Shown: positions 9,891-20,202 of the stretch, in pieces | How positions within the stretch are numbered: the stretch's first letter is position 1 | Layout: each line of letters opens with the position of its first letter | Source of the DNA: Avibacterium sp. 21-586 | GTDB taxonomy: Bacteria > Pseudomonadota > Gammaproteobacteria > Enterobacterales > Pasteurellaceae | Reading direction: 5' to 3' | Length of the DNA: 64,000 nt | Assembly: GCF_026226775.1 (NCBI RefSeq) | Contig: NZ_JAKKOD010000001.1 | Span: forward strand, 62,001 to 126,000 | Position numbers and translations under genes: made by a program | The notes under the pieces: model-generated | Databases searched by the model: none | What the model was told of the DNA's origin: nothing | The model's input: the letters and a program-made list of their open reading frames with translations, nothing else

Positions 9891-12765
9891 ACAAATAACT
9901 GCAAAATTAACTCCACAAGATTACTTGACTGAAATTGGTTTAGTTATCATTTCATTATTCGGATTTTATCTGATTATTGCGTGGTCAAGTTACAGCCCTT
10001 TTGATAATACCTGGGCGGTGTCTTCCTCACAGCCAGAAACGATCAATAAAGCTGGTGCATTAGGTGCTTGGCTTATTGGCTTATTTTTTACCTTATTTGG
10101 GCATATTGGGAATTTAGTCCCTTTCGCGCTTTTGGGACTGCCAATTTATTTTCTTAAAAACAAGGGGTTCAAGCATTTTAGCTGGATTAAATTGATATGG
10201 CGATGGTTAGGAAGTGTACTGCTCTGTTGTGGCCTTTGTAGCTTAGCAACACTAGTTTTATCCGATACCGTTTCTTATTTAGCTGGGGGCGTGCTTGGCG
10301 GTAGTTTAGTGATGTGGCTTTATCCGATTTTGGGTAAAACTGGCTTAATTTTGACCGCGCTATTAGCTACGATTATCGGATTTGTACTATGTTCTGGTAA
10401 AGCTTTAATCTTATTGGTAATGAACTTTTACCATTGGGTTACTATGAATGAAAGAGATTCTACATATCATCAACCTTGTGATGAGACAGATGAATTGAAT
10501 CAGCCTGCATCGCCATTAGAAGAAATTATTATTCAGCAATCTCAATTTCATACTAATGCACAAGATGAGGAACAAAAAGCCAGTAATGCTAAAGAGCCAA
10601 GTTTTATTAATATTAATGGATTGAGTGCATTAACTGATGATACCAAGCAAGCTGAAGAACAGGCTCAACCATTAAATGCTCCTATTACACATTCAATCAA
10701 TGTAACGCACAGTGCTACAGTTGAAAAGGGGGGATCAGAAAATGGCTTTTTTGATCCAAATAAGATGGAAGGATTCTCTGATTATGGTGTAATAGAAGAT
10801 CAGGCTTTACCAAATGTAACCCTGATTCAGGGAGAGCAGGAAATTGCAAAACAAAGCCAACCAAGTATAATTCCAATGGAATTGTCCGTATCACATTTGG
10901 GCAATAAAACAGATGATTTTACAAGTGCGGAGTATTTTTCTGCAGAATTTTCTCCAACGGAACAAGAACCCAAATTAACCGTTTCCATTCCTGAACATTC
11001 ACTGGAACGTCATTTTGAAGCAGAAAACTCGGTAGAGCAAGATAATGAAATGGACGAATTAACTCGTCAATTTGCTGAACAAGAAGCACAACGCTTGGCT
11101 GAAATGCAACAGCGTGCAAAGGAAATCAATGCCGAAGACGCCTTAGCGCATATTTTTGCAGAGCAAAACCCAACGCAATCAACGGCAAGTCAGCCGACTG
11201 AAAGCCAGCCAACTTACAAGCCTTATGGTGATTTCTTAATCCATCCAGCCTTACAAAAGCAGGTGAAAAAAGCGGAAAAACCCACCACGCCATTGCCAAG
11301 TTTAGATTTATTGGATAAACGTGAAGTGGAAGAACAAAATATCACGCGCGAGGAAATCTTAGAAACCTCGCAACGCATTGAACAACAATTACGCAACTTC
11401 AATGTAAAAGCGAGTGTGAAAGATGTGTTGGTTGGGCCAGTGGTAACACGTTATGAATTGGAATTGCAACCGGGTGTGAAAGCGTCCAAAGTCACCAATA
11501 TTGATACGGATTTGGCGCGCGCCTTGATGTTCCGCTCAATTCGTGTGGCAGAAGTAATTCCCGGCAAGCCTTATATCGGTATTGAAACACCAAATTTACA
11601 CCGACAAATGGTACCACTGCGTGATGTGCTAGACAGCCCTGCTTTCCGTGAGTCAAAATCCTTGCTTTCAATGGCGCTAGGAAAAGACATTAGCGGTAAT
11701 CCTGTAATTGTGGATCTAGCAAAAATGCCCCATTTATTGGTGGCTGGTTCAACAGGTTCAGGGAAATCTGTTGGTGTGAATACGATGATTTTAAGCTTGC
11801 TTTTCAGAGTAAAACCTGAAGAAGTTAAGTTTATTATGATCGATCCGAAGGTCGTCGAACTTTCCATTTATAACGACATTCCTCATTTGCTTACTGAAGT
11901 GGTAACTGATATGAAAAAAGCCGCCAATGCACTACGTTGGTGTGTGGATGAAATGGAGCGCCGCTACCAATTATTATCCGCCTTGCGTGTGCGTAATATT
12001 GAGGGCTATAACGAAAAAATTGATGAATATAACGCAATGGGAATGCCAATTCCAAATCCCATTTGGCGCCCAGGCGACACGATGGACGCAATGCCGCCAG
12101 CACTCGAAAAACTCAGTTATATTGTCGTGATTGTTGATGAGTTTGCCGATTTAATGATGGTAGCAGGCAAGCAAATTGAAGAACTCATTGCACGTCTTGC
12201 TCAAAAAGCCCGAGCTATTGGCATTCACTTGATTTTGGCAACTCAACGCCCTTCTGTGGACGTGATTACTGGCTTGATCAAAGCCAATATTCCAAGCCGT
12301 ATTGCCTTTACCGTGGCGAGTAAAATTGATTCACGCACCATTCTTGATCAAGGCGGTGCAGAAACCCTGCTAGGCCGTGGGGATATGCTTTATTCAGGGC
12401 AAGGATCTTCCGATTTAATCCGTGTTCACGGCGCATTTATGAGCGATGACGAAGTAGCGCGCGTGGCCGATGACTGGCGTGCAAGGGGTAAACCGGATTA
12501 TATTGACGGTATTCTAGACAGTGCTGATGAAGAAGAAGGAGAGGTGGCGCGCAGTGGTGATGACGGCGATCTTGATGATCTGTTTGATGAAGTGATGAAT
12601 TTCGTGATCGAAACTGGCACAACCTCTGCTTCGTCAATTCAGCGCCGTTTTCGGGTCGGCTTTAACCGTGCAGCACGCATTATGGATCAGCTGGAAGAGC
12701 AAGGCATTGTTTCACCACTACAAAATGGCAAGCGTGAAATTTTAGCCCGCCGTTCGGATTATTAG
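9883..12765 (+). CDS. ftsK: DNA translocase FtsK
   Basis: 960 residues. Four membrane helices lie in about the first 180 residues. A Gln/Glu-rich variable linker (about 190-470) follows, then the RecA-like motor with Walker [13 protein letters not shown] and the acidic motif [12 protein letters not shown]. The C-terminal gamma winged helix is present ([20 protein letters not shown]), which reads KOPS sequences and activates XerD. FtsK anchors at the septum and clears chromosome dimers during division. The linker is much shorter than in E. coli (1329 aa in total), as is usual for this family. It is followed by lolA, rarA and serS as in enterics. Confidence 0.97.
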   Translation: MIKQITAKLTPQDYLTEIGLVIISLFGFYLIIAWSSYSPFDNTWAVSSSQPETINKAGALGAWLIGLFFTLFGHIGNLVPFALLGLPIYFLKNKGFKHFSWIKLIWRWLGSVLLCCGLCSLATLVLSDTVSYLAGGVLGGSLVMWLYPILGKTGLILTALLATIIGFVLCSGKALILLVMNFYHWVTMNERDSTYHQPCDETDELNQPASPLEEIIIQQSQFHTNAQDEEQKASNAKEPSFININGLSALTDDTKQAEEQAQPLNAPITHSINVTHSATVEKGGSENGFFDPNKMEGFSDYGVIEDQALPNVTLIQGEQEIAKQSQPSIIPMELSVSHLGNKTDDFTSAEYFSAEFSPTEQEPKLTVSIPEHSLERHFEAENSVEQDNEMDELTRQFAEQEAQRLAEMQQRAKEINAEDALAHIFAEQNPTQSTASQPTESQPTYKPYGDFLIHPALQKQVKKAEKPTTPLPSLDLLDKREVEEQNITREEILETSQRIEQQLRNFNVKASVKDVLVGPVVTRYELELQPGVKASKVTNIDTDLARALMFRSIRVAEVIPGKPYIGIETPNLHRQMVPLRDVLDSPAFRESKSLLSMALGKDISGNPVIVDLAKMPHLLVAGSTGSGKSVGVNTMILSLLFRVKPEEVKFIMIDPKVVELSIYNDIPHLLTEVVTDMKKAANALRWCVDEMERRYQLLSALRVRNIEGYNEKIDEYNAMGMPIPNPIWRPGDTMDAMPPALEKLSYIVVIVDEFADLMMVAGKQIEELIARLAQKARAIGIHLILATQRPSVDVITGLIKANIPSRIAFTVASKIDSRTILDQGGAETLLGRGDMLYSGQGSSDLIRVHGAFMSDDEVARVADDWRARGKPDYIDGILDSADEEEGEVARSGDDGDLDDLFDEVMNFVIETGTTSASSIQRRFRVGFNRAARIMDQLEEQGIVSPLQNGKREILARRSDY

Positions 12766-12879
12766 TTTAATCTTTCGGCGAATTACAGGGCTAAGCACAA
12801 GGAAAATGCAACAAATGGGAAATTTTATTGTCTGATTAACACAAGGATTTTCCATTATTTTAGGATTTAAGGAACGTTT

Positions 12880-13500
12880 ATGAAAAAAATTGTAGTAAAA
12901 ATGACCGCTCTTTTATGTTTAGGCTTAAGCCAAATGGCTTGGGCTGATGCCGTGAGTGAATTACAAGCGCGCCTTAACAAAGTAGACGTGCTAAGTGCAG
13001 ATTATGTGCAAAAAGTGAGTGATGCTAAAGGCAAAGAAATTCAACAAGGCAAAGGCAAACTTCGCATTAAACGCCCAAATTTATTCAGAATGGATAACCA
13101 AGCTCCGCAAGAAAGCCAAATTGTGTCAGACGGCAAAACCCTGTGGTTCTATGATCCTTTTGTGCAACAGGTTACGGCAAGCTGGGTATCTGAAGCGGTG
13201 AATAATACACCATTTGTGTTGCTTACCAGTAACGACCAAGCACAATGGAAAAAATATACCGTAGCGCAATCAGTGGATACCTTTACCCTTAAACCAAAAT
13301 CTGCGAAGAGTAATATTAAACAATTCAATATTCGCATTGATGCTGATGGCGTGCTAAAAAATTTCAGTACCACAGAAAAAGACGGGCAAACCAATTTATA
13401 CTTATTGCGTAATATCACCAACCAACCGTTGGCGGATAATTTGTTCAAATTCAGCGTGCCAAAAGGGGCGGAGCTGGACGATCAGCGCAAGAAAAAGTAA
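12880..13500 (+). CDS. lolA: Outer-membrane lipoprotein carrier LolA
   Basis: 206 residues with a signal peptide ending [10 protein letters not shown] (cleavage after about residue 22). The mature part shows the LolA pattern: [43 protein letters not shown], and [14 protein letters not shown]. LolA is the periplasmic chaperone that carries lipoproteins from LolCDE to LolB. AAGGAA lies 7 nt before the start. It is followed by an unusual palindromic repeat (13521-13567) and a terminator (13568-13595). Confidence 0.95.
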   Translation: MKKIVVKMTALLCLGLSQMAWADAVSELQARLNKVDVLSADYVQKVSDAKGKEIQQGKGKLRIKRPNLFRMDNQAPQESQIVSDGKTLWFYDPFVQQVTASWVSEAVNNTPFVLLTSNDQAQWKKYTVAQSVDTFTLKPKSAKSNIKQFNIRIDADGVLKNFSTTEKDGQTNLYLLRNITNQPLADNLFKFSVPKGAELDDQRKKK

Positions 13501-13520
13501 TAAAAAATCACCGCACTTTA

Positions 13521-13567
13521 AGGGGCTGTTGATAGCTCAAAGGTAAAATGAATTATCAACAGACCCT
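13521..13567 (+). repeat. Palindromic repeat, copy 1 (after lolA)
   Basis: AGGGGCTGTTGATA (13521-13534) and TATCAACAGACCCT (13554-13567) form a 14-bp stem with one mismatch. The 47-bp unit reappears in degenerate form at 14985-15031, just after rarA, with 34 aligned 3' bases differing at only a few positions. Confidence 0.75.
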
Positions 13568-13595
13568 AAGGCTAAATGGTTTACAATTTAGCCTT
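13568..13595 (+). terminator. Terminator of lolA
   Basis: AAGGCTAAAT pairs perfectly with ATTTAGCCTT (10 bp, 8-nt loop), followed by TATTTTTT. It abuts the palindromic repeat and lies 36 bp before rarA. Confidence 0.88.
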
Positions 13596-13631
13596 ATTTT
13601 TTCCTGAAATTATCCACATACGAGAGAAAAA

Positions 13632-14981
13632 ATGCCCAATCTTGCTTTTGATTTTGCTGAAAATGATTCCCGCCCTTTAGCGGCGAGAATGCGCCCAACC
13701 CATTTAGACGAATATTACGGACAGAGCCATTTAATTGGCGTGGGTAAACCATTACGCAAAGCCATTGAAGCAGGGCATATTCACTCAATGATTTTATGGG
13801 GACCACCCGGTACGGGCAAAACCACCTTGGCAGAAATTATTGCACAACGTATTAATGCACAAGTGGAACGGATTTCAGCAGTAACAGGTGGCGTAAAGGA
13901 AATTCGTGAAGCCATTGAACGCGCCAAACAAAATCAGCTTGCAGGGCAGCGAACCATTTTATTTGTGGATGAAGTGCATCGTTTCAACAAAAGCCAGCAA
14001 GATGCCTTTCTGCCTTATATCGAAGACGGTACGGTGATTTTTATTGGCGCAACCACCGAAAATCCCTCCTTTGAACTGAATAACGCCTTGCTTTCGCGGG
14101 CGCGCGTGTATGTGCTGAAATCCTTAACCGCGCAAGAAATTGAACAAGTTTTACAGCGTGCTATTAATGATAAAGAAAAAGGGCTAGGCAACCTTGATTT
14201 AAGCGTAGAAGACAATTTGCTCTCAATGCTGGCGGAATATGTCAATGGCGATGCGCGCCTCGCATTAAATAGCCTTGAATTAATGGCGGATATGGCGGAA
14301 GAAGGAAAAAATGGCAAATTTTTGCACCGCACTTTATTAACGGAAGTATTGGGCGAACGGCAAGCGCGTTTTGATAAACAAGGTGATCGCTTCTATGATC
14401 TTATTTCTGCCTTGCATAAATCTGTGCGTGGCTCAGCGCCTGATGCAGCGTTGTATTGGTATGCACGCATTTTAACCGCTGGTGGCGATCCCCTTTATGT
14501 AGCGCGCCGTTTATTGGCGATAGCATCAGAAGATGTGGGCAATGCCGATCCGCGCGCAATGCAGGTGGCGATTGCTGCTTGGGATTGCTTCACACGCGTG
14601 GGCGCAGCAGAAGGGGAACGAGCGATTGCACAAGCCATTGTTTACTTAGCCGTTGCACCAAAAAGCAATGCGGTGTATCAAGCTTTCAAAGCCGCGAAAA
14701 AGCAAGCCTTAGAAAGCCCTGATTATGACGTGCCAGAGCATTTACGCAACGCGCCAACTCATTTGATGAAAGAACTCGGCTATGGCGCAGAATATCGTTA
14801 TGCACACAATGAAGAAAATGCTTACGCCGCAGGGGAAAATTATTTCCCCGAACCGCTGAAAGATACCCAATATTATTTCCCTGTCGCTCGGGGAATGGAA
14901 ATTCAAATTCGCGAAAAATTAGAAAAACTTCGCCAACTTGACCAACAAAGCACAACTATCCGTTATAAATCTGGTAAGTAG
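13632..14981 (+). CDS. rarA: Replication-associated recombination protein RarA (MgsA)
   Basis: 449 residues of the AAA+ clamp-loader-like family. [17 protein letters not shown] opens the protein, Walker A is [10 protein letters not shown], Walker B is [14 protein letters not shown], and the sensor region contains [13 protein letters not shown]. The C-terminal part carries the MgsA tetramerisation region ([36 protein letters not shown]). RarA acts at stalled replication forks. The neighbours lolA and serS match E. coli. Copies of a palindromic repeat lie on both sides of this gene. Confidence 0.96.
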   Translation: MPNLAFDFAENDSRPLAARMRPTHLDEYYGQSHLIGVGKPLRKAIEAGHIHSMILWGPPGTGKTTLAEIIAQRINAQVERISAVTGGVKEIREAIERAKQNQLAGQRTILFVDEVHRFNKSQQDAFLPYIEDGTVIFIGATTENPSFELNNALLSRARVYVLKSLTAQEIEQVLQRAINDKEKGLGNLDLSVEDNLLSMLAEYVNGDARLALNSLELMADMAEEGKNGKFLHRTLLTEVLGERQARFDKQGDRFYDLISALHKSVRGSAPDAALYWYARILTAGGDPLYVARRLLAIASEDVGNADPRAMQVAIAAWDCFTRVGAAEGERAIAQAIVYLAVAPKSNAVYQAFKAAKKQALESPDYDVPEHLRNAPTHLMKELGYGAEYRYAHNEENAYAAGENYFPEPLKDTQYYFPVARGMEIQIREKLEKLRQLDQQSTTIRYKSGK

Positions 14982-14984
14982 TTT

Positions 14985-15031
14985 TGGCGCGGTTGAACAC
15001 TCAAATGCGAAATGAATGATCAACAGACCCT
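14985..15031 (+). repeat. Palindromic repeat, copy 2 (after rarA)
   Basis: A degenerate copy of the element at 13521-13567. The right arm GATCAACAGACCCTA is nearly identical; the left arm has several changes, so the stem is largely lost (GTTGA with TCAAC remains). It begins 4 bp after the rarA stop codon and is followed by a T-rich tract. Confidence 0.65.
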
Positions 15032-15074
15032 AGTTTATTTTTTTTATCCGATCTAAAATGGAACAGTTTTTTGA

Positions 15075-16391
<1,317 letters not shown>

Positions 16392-16399
16392 ATGAAATG

Positions 16400-16434
16400 A
16401 AAGAGCTGTGCGGTATTTTTCAGTGCAGCTCTTT
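16400..16434 (+). terminator. Hairpin after serS, probable terminator
   Basis: AAAGAGCTG (16400-16408) pairs with CAGCTCTTT (16426-16434). No U-run follows, so the strength as an intrinsic terminator is doubtful. Confidence 0.5.
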
Positions 16435-16497
16435 GCTATTAACGCATTCGTTATTCATAAACGAGCAAACCGATTAATGCGTTTATTGCTTGCTTTA

Positions 16498-16740
16498 CTA
16501 TGATGTATTATCTGTGACTATGCTAGGTCTCTTATTAGTTTGATAAGTGATACCTTGTATATGCTTTATATATCCTACTTCATTTTTAAAAGAGTGTTCT
16601 TTGGCTGCAAAGACAATACTTATCTCCCTGCCTAAATAACTCTGTACTAAATAATGAGATTAAGAGAGTAGAATTAGAGCAAAGGGATTGCCTATTTTGT
16701 AGGGGGAGACACTCGTAAAGTTATCAGCTAATAATGCTTG
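16498..16740 (-). pseudogene. Possible decayed coding frame of unknown origin
   Basis: In the 370-bp gap between serS and the YkvA-like gene, one minus-strand frame stays open for about 80 codons apart from a single TAA at 16660-16662. The part after that stop reads YLVQSYLGREISIVFAAKEH and continues to TDNTS-stop at 16498. It has a protein-like mix of residues but no start codon with a ribosome binding site. I do not recognise it. It may be a gene remnant or a chance frame in AT-rich DNA. The rest of the gap shows nothing beyond the serS hairpin. Confidence 0.3.
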
Positions 16741-16761
16741 TTAAGAAAAGTCTTGCTTGGT

Positions 16762-17130
16762 TTAAGATTTAAACCAGGCGTTGACTTTATTTTTGGCTTG
16801 CTCACTATGTCTATCTTTAATATGGCGTGCAATAGTAGCTAAGGCAATAGCGATTACACTAACATCATCTGTATAACCAATCAGCGGAATAAAATCTGGA
16901 ATCGTATCAATAGGGAAAACAAAGTAGCCTAACGCACTATATACAACACCTTTCGCCCAAGTAGGCGTTTCAGGATCCCTTGCAGAATAGTACATTTTAA
17001 GTGCATATTCAATCGCTTTCTTTCCAACTCTTTGTGTATTATTTTTTAATTTTTTCCAAAAGCGTGTATCAGAAAGATTTTCTTCATAGTCTTGGATATG
17101 CTTTTCCTTGTGCTCAGATTTCAAGGACAT
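16762..17130 (-). CDS. YkvA / DUF1232 family protein
   Basis: 122 residues. The DUF1232 core is clear: AIEYALKMYYSARDPETP, the hydrophobic stretch WAKGVVYSALGYFVFPIDTI, the PDFIP turn, and the YTDDVSVIAIALATIA helix. Such proteins are small, probably membrane-associated, and of unknown function. GGAG lies 8 nt before the start. The gene stands alone between a degenerate region and ubiF. Confidence 0.82.
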   Translation of the reverse strand: MSLKSEHKEKHIQDYEENLSDTRFWKKLKNNTQRVGKKAIEYALKMYYSARDPETPTWAKGVVYSALGYFVFPIDTIPDFIPLIGYTDDVSVIAIALATIARHIKDRHSEQAKNKVNAWFKS

Positions 17131-17253
17131 AATATAACTCCAGCATCAGTATGTTTAATAAACTAAATATAGAAATTTTATGGGAGTGTTTATTATATTG
17201 CAATATATTTTTATACGAGACCGCACATACAATATATTCCTTCTTTGATAGAC

Positions 17254-18435
17254 TTAATAAAATGATATTCCTAATGCATATTTTAGTGCTTGCTTTTTCA
17301 GTAGGTTGCTTTTTTGTGCAAGGACTAATGCGGCATTACGAGCAATCTTAAGTGGCAATAATTGTGTTTTAAATCCTTTATAGAATAAATCCATTGCCGA
17401 CTGCATCAGTAAATTATCTTTTTGACGTAAGGCTTGGTATTTTTTTAGCACGTCATCAGAAGCAAAATCTTGTTGATTTTGCACCGCACTTTCGATCACT
17501 TGCAATAGTGCTTTTACATCTTTAAAACCTAAGTTTACACCTTGCCCAGCCAATGGATTAATGGTGTGAGCAGCATCGCCCACCAGCACAATGCCTTGAT
17601 GATAATATTGTTGAGCGTGGCGGCGAGTGAGCGCAAAACTGCCTGCTTGTTGCACCTTAACGCGGCCTAATCTTGCGGGAAAGGATTGCTCAATGGCGTG
17701 GGCTAATTTTTCTTTAGATAACTGTTTCAGTTGAGTGATTTTTTCTGGGCTGTCATACCACACGAGGCAAGCCTGTTGCCCTTCAAGGGGTAAAAAAGCT
17801 CTTGGGCCTGAGGGGAAAAATTGCTGCCAAGTGATGTCTTGCTGTGGCAATTCCGTGTCCACCAAAATTAATAAACAATCTTGGCGATATTGCCAGCCTG
17901 TTACGCCAATACCGGCTATTTGGCGCAGTTGCGAATTTGCCCCGTCTGCGGCAATCACTAAGGGGGCGGAATATTGTTCACCATTGGTTAAAAAAATCTG
18001 CCAATTTTCACCGCACTTTTCAGCACGTTCCACTTTCGTCTGCAAGCTACTTTGCACGTTTTCAAGCTGTGCAAAGGCTTGCCATAAGCCAAGTTGGATC
18101 ACGTTGTTTTCCACCATATAACCTAGTTCGGAATGATCTAATTCTTCGCAATGAAAGTAAGTAGAAAAGCCATCAATTTCCCAAGTTTCTAAGGCGCGAT
18201 AGGGGCAAATACGCATTTTTTCGATGTATTGCCAACTTTGTAATTGTTGCAGTAATTGTACAGAAGCAAGACTAATGGCGGAAATGCGTAAATCATAAGG
18301 GGAATTTTCCTGAAAGGTGGGTAATGGCGCGCTTTCAATCACTTGCACGTTTAGCCCTAATTGCCCTAAGCCTACGGCACAAGCTGCGCCAACCATTCCG
18401 CCGCCAACAATAATTACATCGCGTTGCGTATTCAT
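17254..18435 (-). CDS. ubiF: 3-demethoxyubiquinol 3-hydroxylase UbiF
   Basis: 393 residues of the UbiH/UbiF/VisC flavin hydroxylase family. The dinucleotide-binding motif is VIIVGGGMVGAACAVGLG at residue 9, the mid motif is IAADGANSQLRQIAGIGV, and the FAD site is LVGDAAHTINPLAGQGVNLG. Alignment with E. coli is closest to UbiF: PYRALETWEID, LGYMVENNVIQ, TWQQFFPSGPRAFLPL and the QALKYALGI tail all have UbiF counterparts. The enzyme performs the last ring hydroxylation in ubiquinone synthesis. It is divergent from miaB, also the E. coli arrangement. Confidence 0.9.
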   Translation of the reverse strand: MNTQRDVIIVGGGMVGAACAVGLGQLGLNVQVIESAPLPTFQENSPYDLRISAISLASVQLLQQLQSWQYIEKMRICPYRALETWEIDGFSTYFHCEELDHSELGYMVENNVIQLGLWQAFAQLENVQSSLQTKVERAEKCGENWQIFLTNGEQYSAPLVIAADGANSQLRQIAGIGVTGWQYRQDCLLILVDTELPQQDITWQQFFPSGPRAFLPLEGQQACLVWYDSPEKITQLKQLSKEKLAHAIEQSFPARLGRVKVQQAGSFALTRRHAQQYYHQGIVLVGDAAHTINPLAGQGVNLGFKDVKALLQVIESAVQNQQDFASDDVLKKYQALRQKDNLLMQSAMDLFYKGFKTQLLPLKIARNAALVLAQKSNLLKKQALKYALGISFY

Positions 18436-18631
18436 TTTTGCCTCTTTTTTATCTGAAAAGTGCGGTGATTTTTTTGCCTATTTTTATACCGCACTTGCAT
18501 TTTTCACTGCCTGCTAGTTTACCTTTTATGAGTAAAATTCAAAAGAAAAGATTATTTTAACTAGCCACCACCAGCACAAGTCGGTAAAATAGCCAGTTGA
18601 TTTTTACAGGTTAAACGATTTAAAGCAAATT

Positions 18632-20056
18632 ATGACGCAAAAATTACATATTAAAACGTGGGGCTGCCAGATGAATGAGTATGACAGCTCAAAAATGGCA
18701 GATTTATTAAATAGCACACACGGCTTGGAATTAACAGATATTCCAGAAGAAGCGGATGTGTTGTTGCTGAACACTTGCTCTATTCGTGAAAAAGCACAGG
18801 AAAAAGTGTTCCATCAATTAGGACGTTGGAAAGAATTAAAGAAAACCAACCCCGGTTTAGTGATCGGCGTGGGCGGTTGTGTAGCATCACAAGAAGGCGA
18901 GCATATTCGTAGCCGTGCGCCTTATGTGGATATTGTATTCGGCCCGCAAACCTTGCACCGCTTGCCTGAAATGATCAATCAGATCCGTGGTGGTAAAAGC
19001 TCTGTGGTGGACGTCAGTTTTCCTGAAATTGAGAAATTTGATCGCTTACCAGAACCGCGTGCGGAAGGCCCAACGGCGTTCGTATCAATTATGGAGGGCT
19101 GTAATAAATATTGTACTTTCTGCGTAGTGCCTTACACCCGTGGCGAAGAAGTGAGCCGTCCCCTTGATGACGTGCTATTTGAAATCGCACAGCTGGCGGA
19201 ACAAGGCGTGCGTGAAGTGAATTTATTAGGGCAAAACGTGAATGCCTATCGCGGTCCAACGCACGATGGCGGTATTTGTTCTTTCGCTGAATTATTGCGT
19301 TTAGTGGCAGCGATTGATGGCATTGATCGCGTGCGTTTCACCACGAGCCACCCGATTGAATTTACTGACGATATTATTGATGTGTATGCGGACACGCCTG
19401 AATTAGTGAGTTTCTTACACCTGCCAGTGCAAAGTGGCTCCGATCGTATTTTGAATTTAATGAAACGTGGGCATACGGCGTTGGAATATAAATCCATTAT
19501 TCGCAAATTACGCAAAGTGCGTCCTGATATTCAAATCAGCTCTGATTTTATCGTTGGTTTCCCGGGTGAAACGGATCAAGATTTTGAAGATACGATGAAC
19601 CTGATCGCACAAGTGAATTTCGATATGAGCTTTAGCTTTATCTATTCTGCCCGTCCGGGAACGCCGGCAGCGGATATTCCTGATGATGTGAGTGAGGATG
19701 AGAAAAAACAGCGTCTCTATGTGCTACAACAACGCATTAACAACCAAGCGGCACAATTTAGTCGTGCAATGCTTGGCACAGAACAGCGCGTGTTGGTGGA
19801 AGGGCCGTCTAAGAAAGATTTAATGGAACTCACTGGGCGCACGGAAACCAACCGTATTGTAAACTTTGTGGGAACGCCAGATATGATCGGTAAATTTGTT
19901 GATATTAAAATCACCGATGTGTTCACCAACTCACTGCGTGGTGATGTGGTGCGCACCGAAGATCAAATGGGCTTACGCGTGGTACAATCCCCACAAGCGG
20001 TGATTAACCGCACGCGCAAAGAAGATGAACTGGGCGTGGGGCATTATCAAGGCTAA
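18632..20056 (+). CDS. miaB: tRNA-2-methylthio-N6-dimethylallyladenosine synthase MiaB
   Basis: 474 residues, same length as E. coli MiaB. The N-terminal UPF0004 domain carries C12, C49 and C83 for the auxiliary [4Fe-4S] cluster. The radical-SAM cluster ligands are C157, C161 and C164 in [18 protein letters not shown]. The C-terminal TRAM domain covers about residues 378-441. The enzyme methylthiolates i6A37 in tRNAs reading UNN codons. It is divergent from ubiF, with a USS pair in the 196-bp gap. Confidence 0.97.
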   Translation: MTQKLHIKTWGCQMNEYDSSKMADLLNSTHGLELTDIPEEADVLLLNTCSIREKAQEKVFHQLGRWKELKKTNPGLVIGVGGCVASQEGEHIRSRAPYVDIVFGPQTLHRLPEMINQIRGGKSSVVDVSFPEIEKFDRLPEPRAEGPTAFVSIMEGCNKYCTFCVVPYTRGEEVSRPLDDVLFEIAQLAEQGVREVNLLGQNVNAYRGPTHDGGICSFAELLRLVAAIDGIDRVRFTTSHPIEFTDDIIDVYADTPELVSFLHLPVQSGSDRILNLMKRGHTALEYKSIIRKLRKVRPDIQISSDFIVGFPGETDQDFEDTMNLIAQVNFDMSFSFIYSARPGTPAADIPDDVSEDEKKQRLYVLQQRINNQAAQFSRAMLGTEQRVLVEGPSKKDLMELTGRTETNRIVNFVGTPDMIGKFVDIKITDVFTNSLRGDVVRTEDQMGLRVVQSPQAVINRTRKEDELGVGHYQG

Positions 20057-20076
20057 TTTTGAAAAATGAGCAAGCT

Positions 20077-20128
20077 ATCAAAGGGGGAGCGGTAAGTTCC
20101 TAGAATGAATTGCCTTCATAACCTTGAT
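20077..20128 (+). other. Possible structured leader of the BtuB-like gene
   Basis: Between miaB and the receptor gene, ATCAAAGG (20077-20084) can pair with CCTTGAT (20122-20128) with one bulge, enclosing GGTAA (20091-20095) paired with TTGCC (20110-20114). A terminator-like hairpin follows 27 nt later. The conserved cobalamin riboswitch core and B12 box are not seen. Folding is by eye. Confidence 0.3.
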
Positions 20129-20154
20129 GGAATTATCCCATTTGAGAAAGGTAA

Positions 20155-20176
20155 GGCACTATGTCAAAATAGTGCC
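20155..20176 (+). terminator. Hairpin before the BtuB-like gene: miaB terminator or attenuator
   Basis: GGCACTAT (20155-20162) pairs perfectly with ATAGTGCC (20169-20176), loop 6 nt, followed by GTTTATTT. It ends 26 bp before the receptor start, so it could stop miaB read-through or act as the switch of a regulated leader. Confidence 0.7.
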
Positions 20177-20202
20177 GTTTATTTATAATTTAAGGATTAA
20201 TT

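Noticed and set aside
17151-17351. 66-codon plus-strand frame beside the ubiF 3' end
   Set aside because: It runs into ubiF antisense, lacks a ribosome binding site, and its hydrophobic content is explained by the opposite strand.
20057-20202. Cobalamin riboswitch before the BtuB-like gene
   Set aside because: The conserved core sequence and the B12 box are not present; only generic hairpins are.
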